This document shows positions 37,801 through 47,900 of a stretch of 64,000 nt of DNA, piece by piece. The position numbers and the translations under genes are program-made. This stretch comes from Siphlonurus alternatus (lineage: Eukaryota > Arthropoda > Insecta > Ephemeroptera > Siphlonuridae), in the NCBI GenBank assembly GCA_949825025.1, contig OX463778.1:27523551-27587550 (forward strand). Direction: 5' to 3'. Position 1 is the first letter of the stretch; each line of letters begins with the position of its first letter. A model generated the notes under the pieces. The model was not told where the DNA came from and did no database searches. It saw only the letters and a program-made list of their open reading frames with translations.

Positions 37801-40800
37801 GCATGGATGAAAGTGTAGACTAAAGAAAAACAATTCAGGGGGGAGGGACTGCTTAAGCCCCAGCATAAGGTTATGAAATTGGGGAAAAAAGAAAAGAAAA
37901 AAGGGAAGATTTCAAATTTTAAAAAGAAAATATCTAGTTCATAAAATTAAAACTTTATATGCAAAAGGAAAGAATGTATTTTATTTTGTAGCTGAATATT
38001 ACGAAATTAGCGCACCTTACCAGGTGTGACATCCCACTACTGACTCAGGGATTATGCAAATAACAATGTTGTGGTGATCAGCGTTTTCTAGCTAGGTCTG
38101 ATGTTAAGTAGGACCATTCAAGGATTTTAAGGTCTTTAGCAGTTCATAAAATTGAAAAATAGGTATCACATAATTTTAATTCCAATACACCATCGTCATC
38201 ATAGTTTCTAAGTTCAACTTTTACTTTAGTTACAATATGCGACGATAGCGTCTCTAGGTGCTCGTACTTCCATGGACGGCACGACGAGGTGCCATTGATT
38301 GCCGTGCTGTGTCACGGGTGCATGACGTGGCGGCGCCACTATATGCGGGGCTGATATGGCGCCTCCACACGCGACCAGTTGAGCTCTGATCACATCGCTT
38401 GAGCAACTCTTCCTATAGCGACCACGATAACACTCTCACACACTCACGAGCCTCGTAATTGGCAGCCACACAGCCGTAATATACCAGTTTTTGTAGATTA
38501 ACTATTTCGATAATAATTGTCGTTTCATGATACGCCTTTTTTATGTTCGTCCCTCCGCCTCTACTACCTTTTTTTTTTATTTTACATTTCTTTTTTTTTT
38601 CGAGCACGGATGTTTTCCTAGTAATTGTCTTTATATAACAATAAAATTAAAATCGATTCATGGAAATTTTACTATTTAAATTTGTGCCTTCTTGTTAAAT
38701 ATTGAATATTTTAACTTTTATTGCTCTTTAATATCAACAGTATTAAAATATTTTTTTAAGTTATTTATACACAGTATATATTAGATAATTTTAAAATATA
38801 TGGATCATTAAAAGTTAAAACTACAATGATTTTCATGTAAATTGTTTAGTATATTGATAGCACACAATTTTTATTGTAATAAAAAACTGATTCCACCCGG
38901 GATCGAACCGGAGACCTTCTGCGTGTAAAGCAGATGTGATAACCACTACACCATAGAACCAGGCTGAGAGTTGGGAGCACGAATTGCTTGTTTCTTTCAA
39001 GACAATCTAAATTTACACTTTAGCATCCTTTCCTACTTCAAGTTAGATATACGTCGTGTACTATTTCGGGACATTATACTGCGGTGTTATTCTTGCATAT
39101 CATTTTGGCGTGTTCTCGTAACTTTTGAATATTGGAATCATACTATATACATAAACTACGCACGTACTATATTGAATGTATTGATGAAGTATATAATTAT
39201 ATAGTGCATGTCCTGCTTCAATATTGGCTATAATTAAAATAAAACATGAATCCACAAAAATCCATTAAATAAAATCTTACAAAAAATCACTAAATAATCT
39301 TAAACTATAATAATTTTTTATTTATATGTTTACGATGAATAAAGTTCTGATTCTACGATCAATTTTAGAATTTTACTATATACAAAGGTATAGGTAAAAT
39401 TAAAATACCTAAGTTTTGGTTTTAATTTAAAATATAGTGTATTAAGTTGATGAAAATAAGTCTATAAGTCTGGGAGTTTAATACGTATAAGTATAGTGCT
39501 TTATATGTACCAAATTTTGTAAATATTATAAAATCAATCATACTAAATGTTATGCACTCAAAATGCATGCAAGATACTAATTAGTATTAGAAGCTTTTTT
39601 GAGTCAAAATACTGGAATTTAATTTTTTTACATTCTTATTACAAACGATTTTGTGCTTGTGTATTATAAACAATTCCATGACTAATTTTATTATTTTTTG
39701 GTCTTTATTTAATTAATTATTTGTTACTATGATAGACTCTGGTTTTGAATTGTGATGTAAATGTGCTGCTTACGTGGACACTAACAGGCTACTTGTTTTT
39801 GCAGGTTGGACGAGCACCTAATCGCGTCTCACCGCTACCAGCCAGGTCAGCACTCGTGCGACTACTGTCCCAAGAGTTACGCGTGGCGGCCATCTTTGCT
39901 GCGGCACAAGACGAGCCACGGCGAGTACCGGAAGTACCCTTGTGAGAACTGTAGTAAGGTGTTCACGGACCCGAGCAACTTGCAACGTCACATCCGGTCC
40001 CACCACGTGGGCGCAAGGAGCCACGCGTGTCCAGAGTGCGGCAAGACGTTCGCCACCTCCAGCGGCCTCAAGCAGCACACGCACATCCACTCGAGCGTGA
40101 AACCGTTCCAGTGCGAGGTGTGCCTCAAGGCGTACACTCAGTTCTCGAACCTGTGTCGTCACAAGCGCATGCACGCAGACTGCAGGTCTCAGATCAAATG
40201 TCACCGCTGTGGCCAAGCGTTTAGCACGGTCACCTCCCTCTCCAAGCACAAACGCTTCTGTGACTCAACGGGAGGAGGATCAAGCGGTGGAATGAGTCCA
40301 CCACAGCATCACCTACCCTCGGGCGCCACAAGCTTAGGAGGACTGCACCCACCCCCACCCCCGCTCCCAAATAGTAACCCCCTAATGATGTTCCCTAGAC
40401 ACAATCCATTTTATCCTCCCTCATTGTTAAACCCATTCCCATTGTTCCCGTCTCCCCCCAACGCTCCTCCGTTCTACGGACTGTTGGCTAACAAGTTGAT
40501 ACAGGAGGAGAACTTGCAGAAGTCGCTCTTGGAGGAGAGTTCACGTCAGAATAACAGCTCTCCTCGGTCACCCCCTCCCAAGAGGAGCAAACCTGCTGAG
40601 CCGGAGACCCCAACACCCCCTGGGGACGGACTACCTCAGTCGCGACCCTCTCCCAGACCGGCCACGACCTACCCTGATCCTCGGGACTCGTTGCCGGCAA
40701 CCCCACGCGCTAAGAGCGTTGAGTCCCCGCGTGACCTCTCCGCCCAGCAGGCCCGACGTAGCGTCTCTCCGGCCCAGCCCACTGAACAGCCATTGGACTT

Positions 40801-41914
40801 AAGGGTGGGCAGCAAGCGAGAGTCCGAGGAGGAACTGGACAGTCCACCAAGGAAAAAGACCCCAGCACCTCCCCCCACACCACCTGCTCCTGTAGTGGAA
40901 CAACCCGCACCACCACCCCCTCGTCGACGGCGTAGCACCAGCAGCGCTGAACGTGAAGTTCGAATCGAAGAGGAGAAACAAGTTTCCAAGCCACCCCCAC
41001 TCCCCACTCAACAACCTCCCCCCATGGCGTATCCTCGCCCCATTCACCCCATTTTCTTGGAGGCAATGTACCGACTAGAGAGACCACATTTCCCACCAAA
41101 CTTCCCCCCTCCGTCTCACGACCGTCTTCTCCCCAACTTTGGGCCACCAAGAGGGTTTCCATTCCTACCTTTACCGCCCAATGGTCTAACAAACGGTCAT
41201 CAACATCCCAGGCCATTTGACTTACTCAGACCTCCACCTATGCCTAACTTCGGAGGTAAACCATTCCAAGACGTTTTGAGTCCACATTTAGTCGCTCCCA
41301 GTGGGGGAGTTAGCAGTGGTAACAACAAACTCAAAGACCGGTACTCGTGCAAATTCTGCGGCAAGGTGTTCCCTCGGTCAGCCAACCTGACACGTCACCT
41401 CCGCACGCACACCGGCGAGCAGCCCTACAAGTGCAAGTACTGCGAGCGTTCGTTCAGCATCTCGTCCAATCTGCAGCGCCACGTGCGTAACATCCACAAC
41501 AAGGAGAAGCCGTTCAAGTGCCCGCTGTGCGAGCGCTGCTTCGGTCAGCAGACCAACCTGGACCGGCACCTCAAGAAGCACGAGGCGGACGAGACGGGCA
41601 TGGCGGACAGTCCTGGTAGCAGTAATGACAATGACCGCGAGGACACTTACTTCGACGAGATCCGCTCGTTCATGGGCAAGGTGGCGTACGGAGGGGGTGA
41701 CCTGAGCTCCCTGGGCGCTCCCTTGCTACCCCCTGACCTGGCGAGGCACTGCTCCATCAACAATAACAACAACATCAAGTCCGGTGTCCCCACCGTAAAC
41801 TTGAGTCCCGCAGTGCCGCCCTCGCCGGGCAGCGTGGCAGGGGACGATGACCTGGAGGAACGGAGTCGGAGAACAACGGAGAATGTGGCCAAGGGTATAG
41901 CCATCTCCAGCTAA
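12370..41914 (+). CDS. ham: hamlet / PRDM16-MECOM(EVI1)-like zinc-finger transcription factor, join of five exons, PR-less model
   Basis: Model: 12370-12412, 15781-16061, 27569-27671, 36507-36681, 39805-41914; 2712 nt, 903 residues; all introns GT-AG and phases agree (1, 0, 1, 2). Residues 1-188 are Gly/Ser/Glu-rich and strongly acidic at 153-186. Fingers 1-5 (C2H2) and 6 (C2HC) span 189-353. A proline-rich linker holds PLDLR at 530-534, the CtBP corepressor motif. Fingers 7-9 span 716-793. [13 protein letters not shown] follows near 813, a block shared with vertebrate MECOM and PRDM16. The family comprises nuclear sequence-specific regulators; in Drosophila, ham controls neuronal and sensory-lineage fate. 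Vertebrate relatives have seven N-terminal fingers; the counterpart of their first finger and the PR domain are absent here. The start is the least certain part. Confidence 0.9.
12413..15479 (+). other. ham intron 1, no further gene seen
   Basis: The full intron runs 12413-15780. It is AT-rich with GC islands near 12840-13060, 13680-13800 and 14340-14770. No coding or RNA gene is supported. A MITE occupies its 3' end. Confidence 0.6.
15480..15683. mobile_element. Foldback MITE just upstream of ham exon 2
   Basis: Two arms of about 95 bases form a near-complete hairpin. Each arm carries AATAATGAGCT[A/G]TCTGC twice. The outer ends read CGTCC at 15480 and GGACG at 15683. The left arm contains CGCAG|GTGAGT at 15556, a consensus 5' splice site on the gene strand. 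Confidence 0.8.
15781..16061 (+). CDS. ham: ham coding exon 2
   Basis: Acceptor GTGGTTGCAG|GC, donor GGGAT|GTAAGT; 281 nt, entering in phase 1 and leaving in phase 0. Encodes a Gly/Ser/Glu/Pro-rich segment ending EPRFPWD. An internal CAG|GTACGA near 15919-15926 could act as an alternative donor. A foldback MITE ends about 100 bases upstream. Confidence 0.75.
18273..18358. repeat. (GA)n microsatellite
   Basis: About 86 uninterrupted bases of AG dinucleotide in ham intron 2. Confidence 0.95.
18617..18690 (-). repeat. Probable LINE 3' tail, (AGAAT)n then CTTTATTGCAT
   Basis: Four to five AGAAT units followed by AAAATATCTTTATTGCAT. On the minus strand this reads as a 3' UTR with AATAAAG and a short-repeat end, a common appearance for severely 5'-truncated LINEs. 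Confidence 0.5.
19997..20003 (-). terminator. Pol III T-run of the tRNA-Arg gene
   Basis: On the minus strand a run of at least six T follows the tRNA 3' end after about six bases. Confidence 0.8.
20010..20082 (-). tRNA. tRNA-Arg (anticodon TCG)
   Basis: A 73-nt minus-strand cloverleaf. The acceptor stem GACCGTG/CACGGTC is fully paired with discriminator G. A box TGGCCTAATGG, anticodon stem TCGGA/TCCGA around loop CTTCGGA (anticodon TCG, reading CGA), B box GGTTCGAGTCC. No intron and no encoded CCA. It is antisense inside ham intron 2. All invariant positions look intact, so it is probably functional. Confidence 0.97.
20291..20321. repeat. (GA)n microsatellite
   Basis: About 30 bases of GA dinucleotide, about 210 bases from the tRNA-Arg gene. 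Confidence 0.9.
20424..20572 (+). other. Candidate alternative ham exon (phase 1 in, 0 out)
   Basis: A strong pyrimidine tract (CCCCCTCCCTCCCCCTCACTGAG) ends at 20423, and GAT|GTAAGT sits at 20573, the same donor as exon 2. The 149-nt interval is open in the frame entered from exon 1 and leaving to exon 3, and contains ATG at 20447. It would encode about 50 residues including [16 protein letters not shown]. The segment is GC-rich in AT-rich intron. It could be an exon alternative to exon 2, a first exon starting at 20447, or a non-coding conserved element. Confidence 0.3.
26029..26235 (+). other. Candidate small ORF, 68 codons, in ham intron 2
   Basis: ATG in good context (AACATGG), stop TGA at 26233-26235. 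The product is unrecognised, moderately basic, and begins [10 protein letters not shown]. The frame overlaps a YY1/Pho-type motif, so base conservation here may be regulatory. I cannot tell a real peptide from an open GC island. Confidence 0.2.
26128..26139 (+). promoter_or_regulatory. YY1/Pho-type site CAAGATGGCGGC
   Basis: Exact match to the extended YY1 consensus; its GCCAT core on the reverse strand is also the core of the insect orthologue Pho (Polycomb response elements). In ham intron 2. A second site is at 30488. Confidence 0.5.
26733..26897 (+). other. Candidate small ORF, 54 codons, Arg-rich
   Basis: ATG in context CACAATGA (A at -3), stop TAA at 26895-26897. The product is strongly basic ([17 protein letters not shown]...), ending PDEH. 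Codons are GC-richer than the flanks. It is 670 bases before ham exon 3 with no splice donor near its end. Family unknown. It may be a microprotein or chance openness of a conserved element. Confidence 0.25.
27030..27147. mobile_element. MITE family 1, copy B
   Basis: Arms GTATACTC...GCCTCTGAAAAGTTCCC...TTCTGCAGC and their reverse complement ending AGTGTAC. The arms match copy A at 8569-8699; the inner part is shortened. It lies 420 bases before ham exon 3. Confidence 0.8.
27569..27671 (+). CDS. ham: ham coding exon 3
   Basis: Acceptor CCCCGTGTTTCAG|ATC, donor ACAG|GTGGGT; 103 nt, phase 0 in and 1 out. Encodes ILGKGG...[11 protein letters not shown], Gly/Ser-rich with no known domain. It stands out as a GC-rich block in AT-rich intron. 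Confidence 0.7.
28511..28538. repeat. (TA)n microsatellite
   Basis: About 27 bases of alternating TA. Confidence 0.9.
28728..28815. repeat. (GA)n microsatellite
   Basis: About 88 bases of AG dinucleotide. The open frames through it (RE and SL repeats) are artefacts. Confidence 0.95.
30488..30499 (+). promoter_or_regulatory. YY1/Pho-type site AAAGATGGCGGC
   Basis: Second extended YY1-type match, in ham intron 3, followed by GCGCGCAGGTGTG. E-boxes CACCTG/CAGGTG lie close by at about 30390, 30505 and 30530. Confidence 0.5.
32897..32951 (+). other. Candidate alternative ham exon (phase 1 in, 2 out)
   Basis: CATTTGCAG|GT at 32896/32897 and CCG|GTGGGA at 32951/32952 bound 55 nt. From exon 3 it would read [18 protein letters not shown] plus two bases and join exon 5 in frame, replacing exon 4. 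If the weak donor is not used, the frame stops at TGA 32962-32964. GC-rich in AT-rich intron. Confidence 0.2.
33627..33800 (-). repeat. Probable LINE 3' tail, (AAATT)n then CTTTATT
   Basis: AAATT units at 33627-33644 are followed by CTTTATTAATATAGCTTGCGC and AT-rich sequence, the same arrangement as at 18617. Inner boundary uncertain. Confidence 0.4.
34780..34923 (+). promoter_or_regulatory. Possible internal promoter / non-coding first exon in ham intron 3
   Basis: A GC-rich block with a TATA-like ATATAGC near 34805 and a perfect donor, CTCAG|GTGAGT, at 34923/34924. No acceptor-bounded coding frame fits it. It could be an alternative first exon feeding exon 4. Inference from splice signal and composition only. 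Confidence 0.2.
35611..36022 (+). mobile_element. SINE with tRNA-like start and 5S-rRNA-derived segment
   Basis: It begins GGGAGGTGTGGCGCAGTGCG; GGCGCAGTGCG resembles a tRNA A box. Then 35641-35700 closely follows the internal-promoter part of 5S rRNA (GATCACCGAAGTCAAGCAAC; GGTTAGTATTTGGATGGG). A body with CAAATGCCGGGATGG follows, and an (AT)n end at about 36005-36022. The true 5S 5' and 3' ends are absent, so it is a SINE and not an rRNA gene. End points approximate. Confidence 0.75.
36507..36681 (+). CDS. ham: ham coding exon 4 (acidic stretch and first half of finger 1)
   Basis: Acceptor GATGTTGCAG|GG, donor GACCT|GTGAGT; 175 nt, phase 1 in and 2 out. Encodes a dense Glu/Asp run, then [12 protein letters not shown], the cysteine half of zinc finger 1. 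The histidine half is in exon 5, so the junction is confirmed by restoring C-x2-C-x12-H-x4-H. Confidence 0.9.
38881..38886 (-). terminator. Pol III T-run of the tRNA-Val gene
   Basis: Six T on the minus strand directly after the tRNA 3' end. Confidence 0.8.
38888..38960 (-). tRNA. tRNA-Val (anticodon TAC)
   Basis: A 73-nt minus-strand cloverleaf. The acceptor GGTTCTA/TGGAATC pairs with two G-U pairs; discriminator A. A box TGGTGTAGTGG, anticodon stem TCTGC/GCAGA around loop TTTACAC (anticodon TAC, reading GTA), B box GGTTCGATCCC. No intron. It is antisense in ham intron 4, about 850 bases before exon 5. The sequence looks intact. Confidence 0.97.
39805..41914 (+). CDS. ham: ham coding exon 5 (fingers 1-9, CtBP motif, C terminus)
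   Basis: Acceptor TTTTTGCAG|GTTGG, phase 2 in; stop TAA at 41912-41914. It completes finger 1 (DEHLIASH) and encodes fingers 2-6, a proline-rich linker with EQPLDLRV, a MYRLERPHF block similar to the vertebrate IYRVEK motif, fingers 7-9 joined by TGEQPY and NKEKPF linkers, and [13 protein letters not shown]. Codons are GC-rich compared with the flanking introns. The long finger arrays are near-identical in style to vertebrate EVI1. Confidence 0.97.
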
Positions 41915-44900
41915 AACCGCAGCGTGTACATAAGACAAAATTCTGCACAAACTTTATTAAATTAAGTGCAATTGTTATTATCAACAAGTTTATAGTACAT
42001 TTCTACATCCCACCGACTATTTAATGCAAATATTAATTATAAAGTCATATCATGCATAATTTTTACTATCACAATTACTATTGTCTCTATACAAATTTGG
42101 CCCCAATATATTATGTATTGAGAGACATAGGTCTAAAGAAATTTGAATCTAATTAACATTATGAACATATTGTAATGGTTTAAACAAAAATCAGTGCCAT
42201 CATTGTTCTTAAAAATGTCTAGTATTACGTAATCACAAAATAACATAATCAAATTAAATTTAATTCTCTTATTAATGGCTCACAATATTTATTAATTTTA
42301 TCACAATTAAAAAAATAAAAATAAATTATTGATATTTCTTGTAATTTATAAATGAATCTCATTGAACTTAAATTAATTATAAATATTTATAATAGATAAA
42401 AATGATATAATGTAATTATTAACTGTAATGTACTAAAATTTGTAATCATATCTCGTGATGTTTTTGTCAAAATGTGACATCATTTGTGTTTTGACCGCGT
42501 AAAAGTGACAACCAAAAGGACGCTTGAACGACCCGCGGTGAATGTTGTGCTATTTAGTCAACCTGAACCAAAGCTGCTTTTCATTAAACTTGGTTCTTAT
42601 TTATTTTATAAGAAAATTGTTAAAAAAAATATCAGGCATATTAAAAATATCACTGCCTCTAAAATTATTAGTTTTGTTTATTTGGCATTTGTCTCGTTTG
42701 ATATGTAAACTGCCAAAGACTTTGATATAGTTTTATTATTTTCTGAAATGATCTTGACTTTTGTAAATATAGATTAATAATATTGAAGGATCATCAACAG
42801 TGCTGTGAATAGCTGCAAATTTTAAATTTCAAAACGTCATCACTTTGTTTCGATTGGATCAACTCTAAGCACTTTTTCTCTCGAACCAATATTACTTGCA
42901 GCTCATCATTTCACTAGAGCATGTTTATAAAAAAACAATTACTGTCATTAATATTACCATTGTAATGCAATTTTTCTGTACTTAATGCCCCTATTTCTCT
43001 GTGCTTTGTATACCGTGTGTTTCATGTTAAAAAAAATATGAAAAATATTTCAAACACCTCAAAATAATGATGAATTTTATTTCGCAATCTCCTTCCATTT
43101 ATAAATTTCAATAATTATAGGTTAATAATGTTTCATAATTTAATTATAGATTAATTCATTATTAATATTTAATTTAGACTTTGAGAAGTGGCGCCTCTGA
43201 AAGCACACCCCACAAATTTAAAAGTAAGAAATGTAAGCTAATTAATTGTTTTATTTTTATTTATGTATTTTTAAATCCCCACAAAAAATTACACAGGTGG
43301 AAGTAAAGAGAGCAATCTATGCAATTTACCAATTTTTATAAGTTCTAGGATTGCTGGGGTATTCCATACCACGTATTATAGTTTGTAATGATTATTAGAA
43401 AAAAAAAATTAATTCTTGATTTATTTATTTATATTGAACTGATAACTGATAACATTATATATAATAGCAACATTACATCATACATGTTTCATTATAATGC
43501 ATGACAAATATAAAATATAATTGTAGGGTGGTATCATTTATATTAAAAATAGGACGTTCTATATAATTTGAAAAAAAAAAAAAAAAAGTGGCCTGTTATA
43601 CATGAATAAATAACTCTATGTAAAACAGTCCAATCGATTGACGTGTAAGAATGTTTTAATCATTAGCTGCTGAATGAGAGATTAACTCTAGGAAATTTAT
43701 CAATGAAAATTATGTATCATATAACTTAATTACTCATTAAAACTAGTAACAAAAACACGACTTGGTTAGAAAGTAAACAGTTTCATATTTTGTCACTAGA
43801 TGGAAGCACCATGCAGAGTGAGAGAAAGCGAGCAAAGATAGGATTGATAGAAAACTAGAGCGATGGTTTATCTATCGATCATCGATCGTAAAATGAATCT
43901 ACAGTAGGGATGTACAAGTTCATAAAAGCAATTTACGAGAATAAATATTTTTACAGTAGGTACAAGAATATTATATTATATTTTTTTGTCGTAAAGTGGA
44001 AATGGCATCTCCGTTTTCCGTTTTATGTCTCTCGACAATTGCTTGGTTGAGTTTTTTGTCAACATATTTTTAATAAAATAACTCAATTTTCACTGGAAGC
44101 AAATATTTTATAATTTGAGTTTTATAATTTTTTTTGTAATATTTTGATATCATTTGATACTGATAGCATCGTGAGAATACAGCGCGAGTATTCTAAAATT
44201 TATCAACCGTAAAATAATATTTGTATATAACTTATAATAACTTTTAATATTCATCTAAAACGAAAAGAATTTCATGTTTTTTTTTTATTATTCCAGTTAA
44301 TTTATTGTCATGTTGAATACAAACTGCAATAAAACTAATTAAAAGCTTAAATTTGTTTGCAATTAGCCGGCACGGAAGAGAGTTGTTGCATGCTCAGGTC
44401 ATTCATGATTTCTTTCTCACGCGCAGCTGTTGGGGCCAAAGTTCCCACCAATATGCAAAACTGCGGCACAACCTGCATAAAGTAAATATTGAAAACCCGT
44501 CGTAAATATTGTGGAAGCATGATCGCTCAAAATATCAAAATTATTTCCGGAGTTTATTGAAACAATCAAGCATGATAAATCGCGTCGTTTATAATAGTTT
44601 ATTTTTAAACTAGTTATTTTGAAGAAGTCAATTTTAAAATCACTGTGATGAACATAAATATATTAATTTTTTACACATTTTGTAAAGAGTACAAACTTTG
44701 AAAAAAAAATAACAAAAAATGCATGAAAAAAACACAGCCTAAACAGAAAAATATACTTGCGCTGTTTATAATATCATCATACATAATTATAACATTCATT
44801 ATTTGGAGTGTTTATTTTTGAAAATAATTAATAATAAGCAATAAAAATATTTTCTGAGTTTACGTAACCAACGTTATACTATAGGCAACTAAAGGCAAGT

Positions 44901-47900
44901 AAGAAGATCGAGCTGTTTAGCTGCAGGCATTTGAGTCACCACTTGAAAGGGAGGTTGCATAACCTTAAGGGGTTTCTAGCGGTGCGGATCGTATGAAATA
45001 TTGAATTAATTGCTAATTGTAAAATAATGTAAAATTAAGTTACAGAAATCCAGTGCAAAAAATAGGCTCTTGTTATTTTCCAGATTTCAGACAGATTTTA
45101 CTTTAATAAGTTGGATGAGCATGATGATGTCGTGTGTAGAGAAGGGTCATTTAGATTAACACAGTGACATGAAATCACATACTTAACTTTTAATTTATAA
45201 ACATAACAAAGTGGTGCAATAGAATTGTCTACTTTCTGAACAAATCAGAGCACAATTTCTTTCTTTTATAGTTTACGATTTATATTTCCTGGAGTGGCTG
45301 CGGCGATAAAGCTGTGGGCAAGGAGGAGTCTTTTGCTTTGAACAAGTGGAGAGAGTGCTGCATGTAGACCGATTTATCTCTTATACATTTGCTATAGCCA
45401 GCGAGGCGTACGGACGTATATACTCGTACATGTGCGAGTGAGCAAGTAGTGCATAAAGTGCGCAGGAGGATAAATCGTCATCTCCTCCCACCAGCTCCTC
45501 TTGTTGAGGAATTGCTCCTCTTGCAGCATCTTGCCACCTCAGATTTGTGACTCAATGTGTTTCACATAATTTTATACTAAATATGCAATCTTATACTTTT
45601 ACTTTGTCGAACATAATTCTTTCTCCCTATAAATATATTACATTCGAAATCTATCTCTTCCCGTTCCATATTCTAGTGGAACGTCATAGGTGGATGGAAC
45701 GTACGGAGAACAGTCCAGTTGGCAGTTCCCAGTATGTAATATTCAGCAGCAGATTACTATAGCAGCTATAATACACTGGATCTTCTTTAAATGTGTAGGC
45801 CGGACTGTAATGCCATAACTATAGACCTACACAATAAGCATTAACCTTTTACAGAACATAATATTATGTGCTTTCAAACAATGCTTTAAGCTATAAGTAA
45901 ATCAAGTAGCATAAACTTAGAAATAATAAGTGGATATAAATCATATAAGGAGGTGGATCTCTGTACCAGAGGTATAACTAATGTTATCTCCGTTTTATTG
46001 TTATTGTGATGGCCATGCTTTCTTTATTCGCCGCCTCTTGCATGCTAACTCAGAATGGATGCAGACCTCGAGTGTCCACACAACAATCTGCAGGGATGTC
46101 CATGGACAGTCCCTTTCTCGCTGCAAGATAATTATGCAGTATCATATTTATTGTTCTTACTTTGTTGTAAGAGCAGTGTTTTTAAATCAAATGGTCAAAG
46201 AGGCTTAGAGACTTAGAGGCTTAATATATGTAGCAGATCATGTGTTTTAGTGCACATAATAATATTATATTATGAGATAATCACAAAGTACTTAATTAAA
46301 ACTAATTTTAATCTAATAGTATCAAAATTTGAAATGAAAAATAAATATTAAAACTATACATAATATAGTACTATATTATATTATAGTTCTATGAATATAC
46401 CCTCTTAGATGGATTACACATATTCCCAATATTTTCTTAGTTCTCCAAATTGTGTAATATACAGCACAATTAAATCCTGAAATTTAAAGACAACAGCATA
46501 TATTATTATATATAATTATGCCTTTGAATACACGATTGTTTTATAAGTAGTAGAAGTGAAGCTAGCACAAGACAGTTTGATATGACATATAGACTTATAA
46601 TTTATTTTAACATCTAGGAAAAAATACTAAAAAGCATTTAAAATACACAAAGTTTGCGAATTTAAATTTGAAATTTCATTTTACTAATATTTTTATTTTA
46701 AAATATTTTACAATCTTTTTATTTATTTATTTATTTCCTTCTTAGCGGCCTGTTTGACTCATAACCTGTAAAGTAGGCTGACTGCGTTGCTTATGCAAAC
46801 TTCTTATTTGCGTTTTACTATCACGAGCATAGAAGCTAAAGGCAAACCCTTCTTAGATCGTTGCAGTCTAGCTGCAATTTTGACAAGCCTCTTACATCCT
46901 TACAATTCGTTTCTTTCCTTCGTAACATATTCAGTCACACATTAAGTTATCACAACAATGTTCTAAGAATTAAATCACAACGCATAATAATAATTAAGAC
47001 CTGTAATGTAATTTCATATAAATATAATAAAAGACATTTAACTTGTTGTTATTTTTTCCATCATGTTGAACTGACAACATAGTTTCCAGCGCCGAGGAAA
47101 CACGCCGAGAATCCCACTCGGGTGCTGACGTCAACTGCTCCCATTGCTCGCACTGTGTGATATACGGTGACATCGAACATGTACCTTGGCCTGCAACAGC
47201 GCAAGCAGGCCTTGCCAAGATGAAGATACAATAATAAGACACTCCTCGCATTTGCAGAACTACTATAATATTTGTAGGTGTAGTACCATGGAACCAGACA
47301 GCAATGTTCCCCCAAGTTATTTTTTTTTAAACATGTTTGGTCACTTGTACACATTCAAGCATGTCATAAATTGGTAAAAATTGACAACTAAATAATAGTG
47401 AGATACTTGAAGAGAATTTTACGATGAAATTAAATATAAGCTTTTCAGAAATAAGGTCTTCATATGTCTTAAGAAAATGAGAAACAGACCTTTAGATGAC
47501 AGTATATTTGTTTTTTTGTAAATATCTTGCAATTTTTTAACCCTGATCGACAGATAAAACGTAAATTATAAACTTATTATACATTAATTCTCGAGGCTCA
47601 TTTGAAAATGAAACAAACTTTGCAATTTCGGAAAATCGAAATTTGGACATCGGGTACTCAAAATCAGGGTTCGTTGAATGATGCTGATTCTTAATTCTTG
47701 GTAATTTATAAAAAGATTGGGAAAAGTAGACGATATTTAGTATTAGGTTCTTTCGTTCCACAAATCCATCATTTATAAATTATATATATCGAACATACAT
47801 CAGAAACTCCGACACGTGACTTATATAGACGAGAACTCAGAGAAAAAAATTGGAACTATTTTACTTCCAACTCTTAAGACTGATGTTTTTTTTTTTTTTT

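Larger units (their letters stand above)
36682..39804 (+). other. ham intron 4, contents
   Basis: Contains the antisense tRNA-Val gene. A GC-richer block at 38240-38480 and a (T)n-rich segment near 38570-38600 are the only other notable features. No coding sequence seen. Confidence 0.6.

Noticed and set aside
39806..39808. TTG as a possible start of the 702-codon frame
   Set aside because: It lies within the exon: splicing from exon 4 restores a complete first zinc finger, so this is an internal leucine codon.
39818..41987. Antisense and shifted frames over ham exon 5
   Set aside because: Shadows of a GC-rich exon whose + strand frame encodes recognisable zinc fingers.
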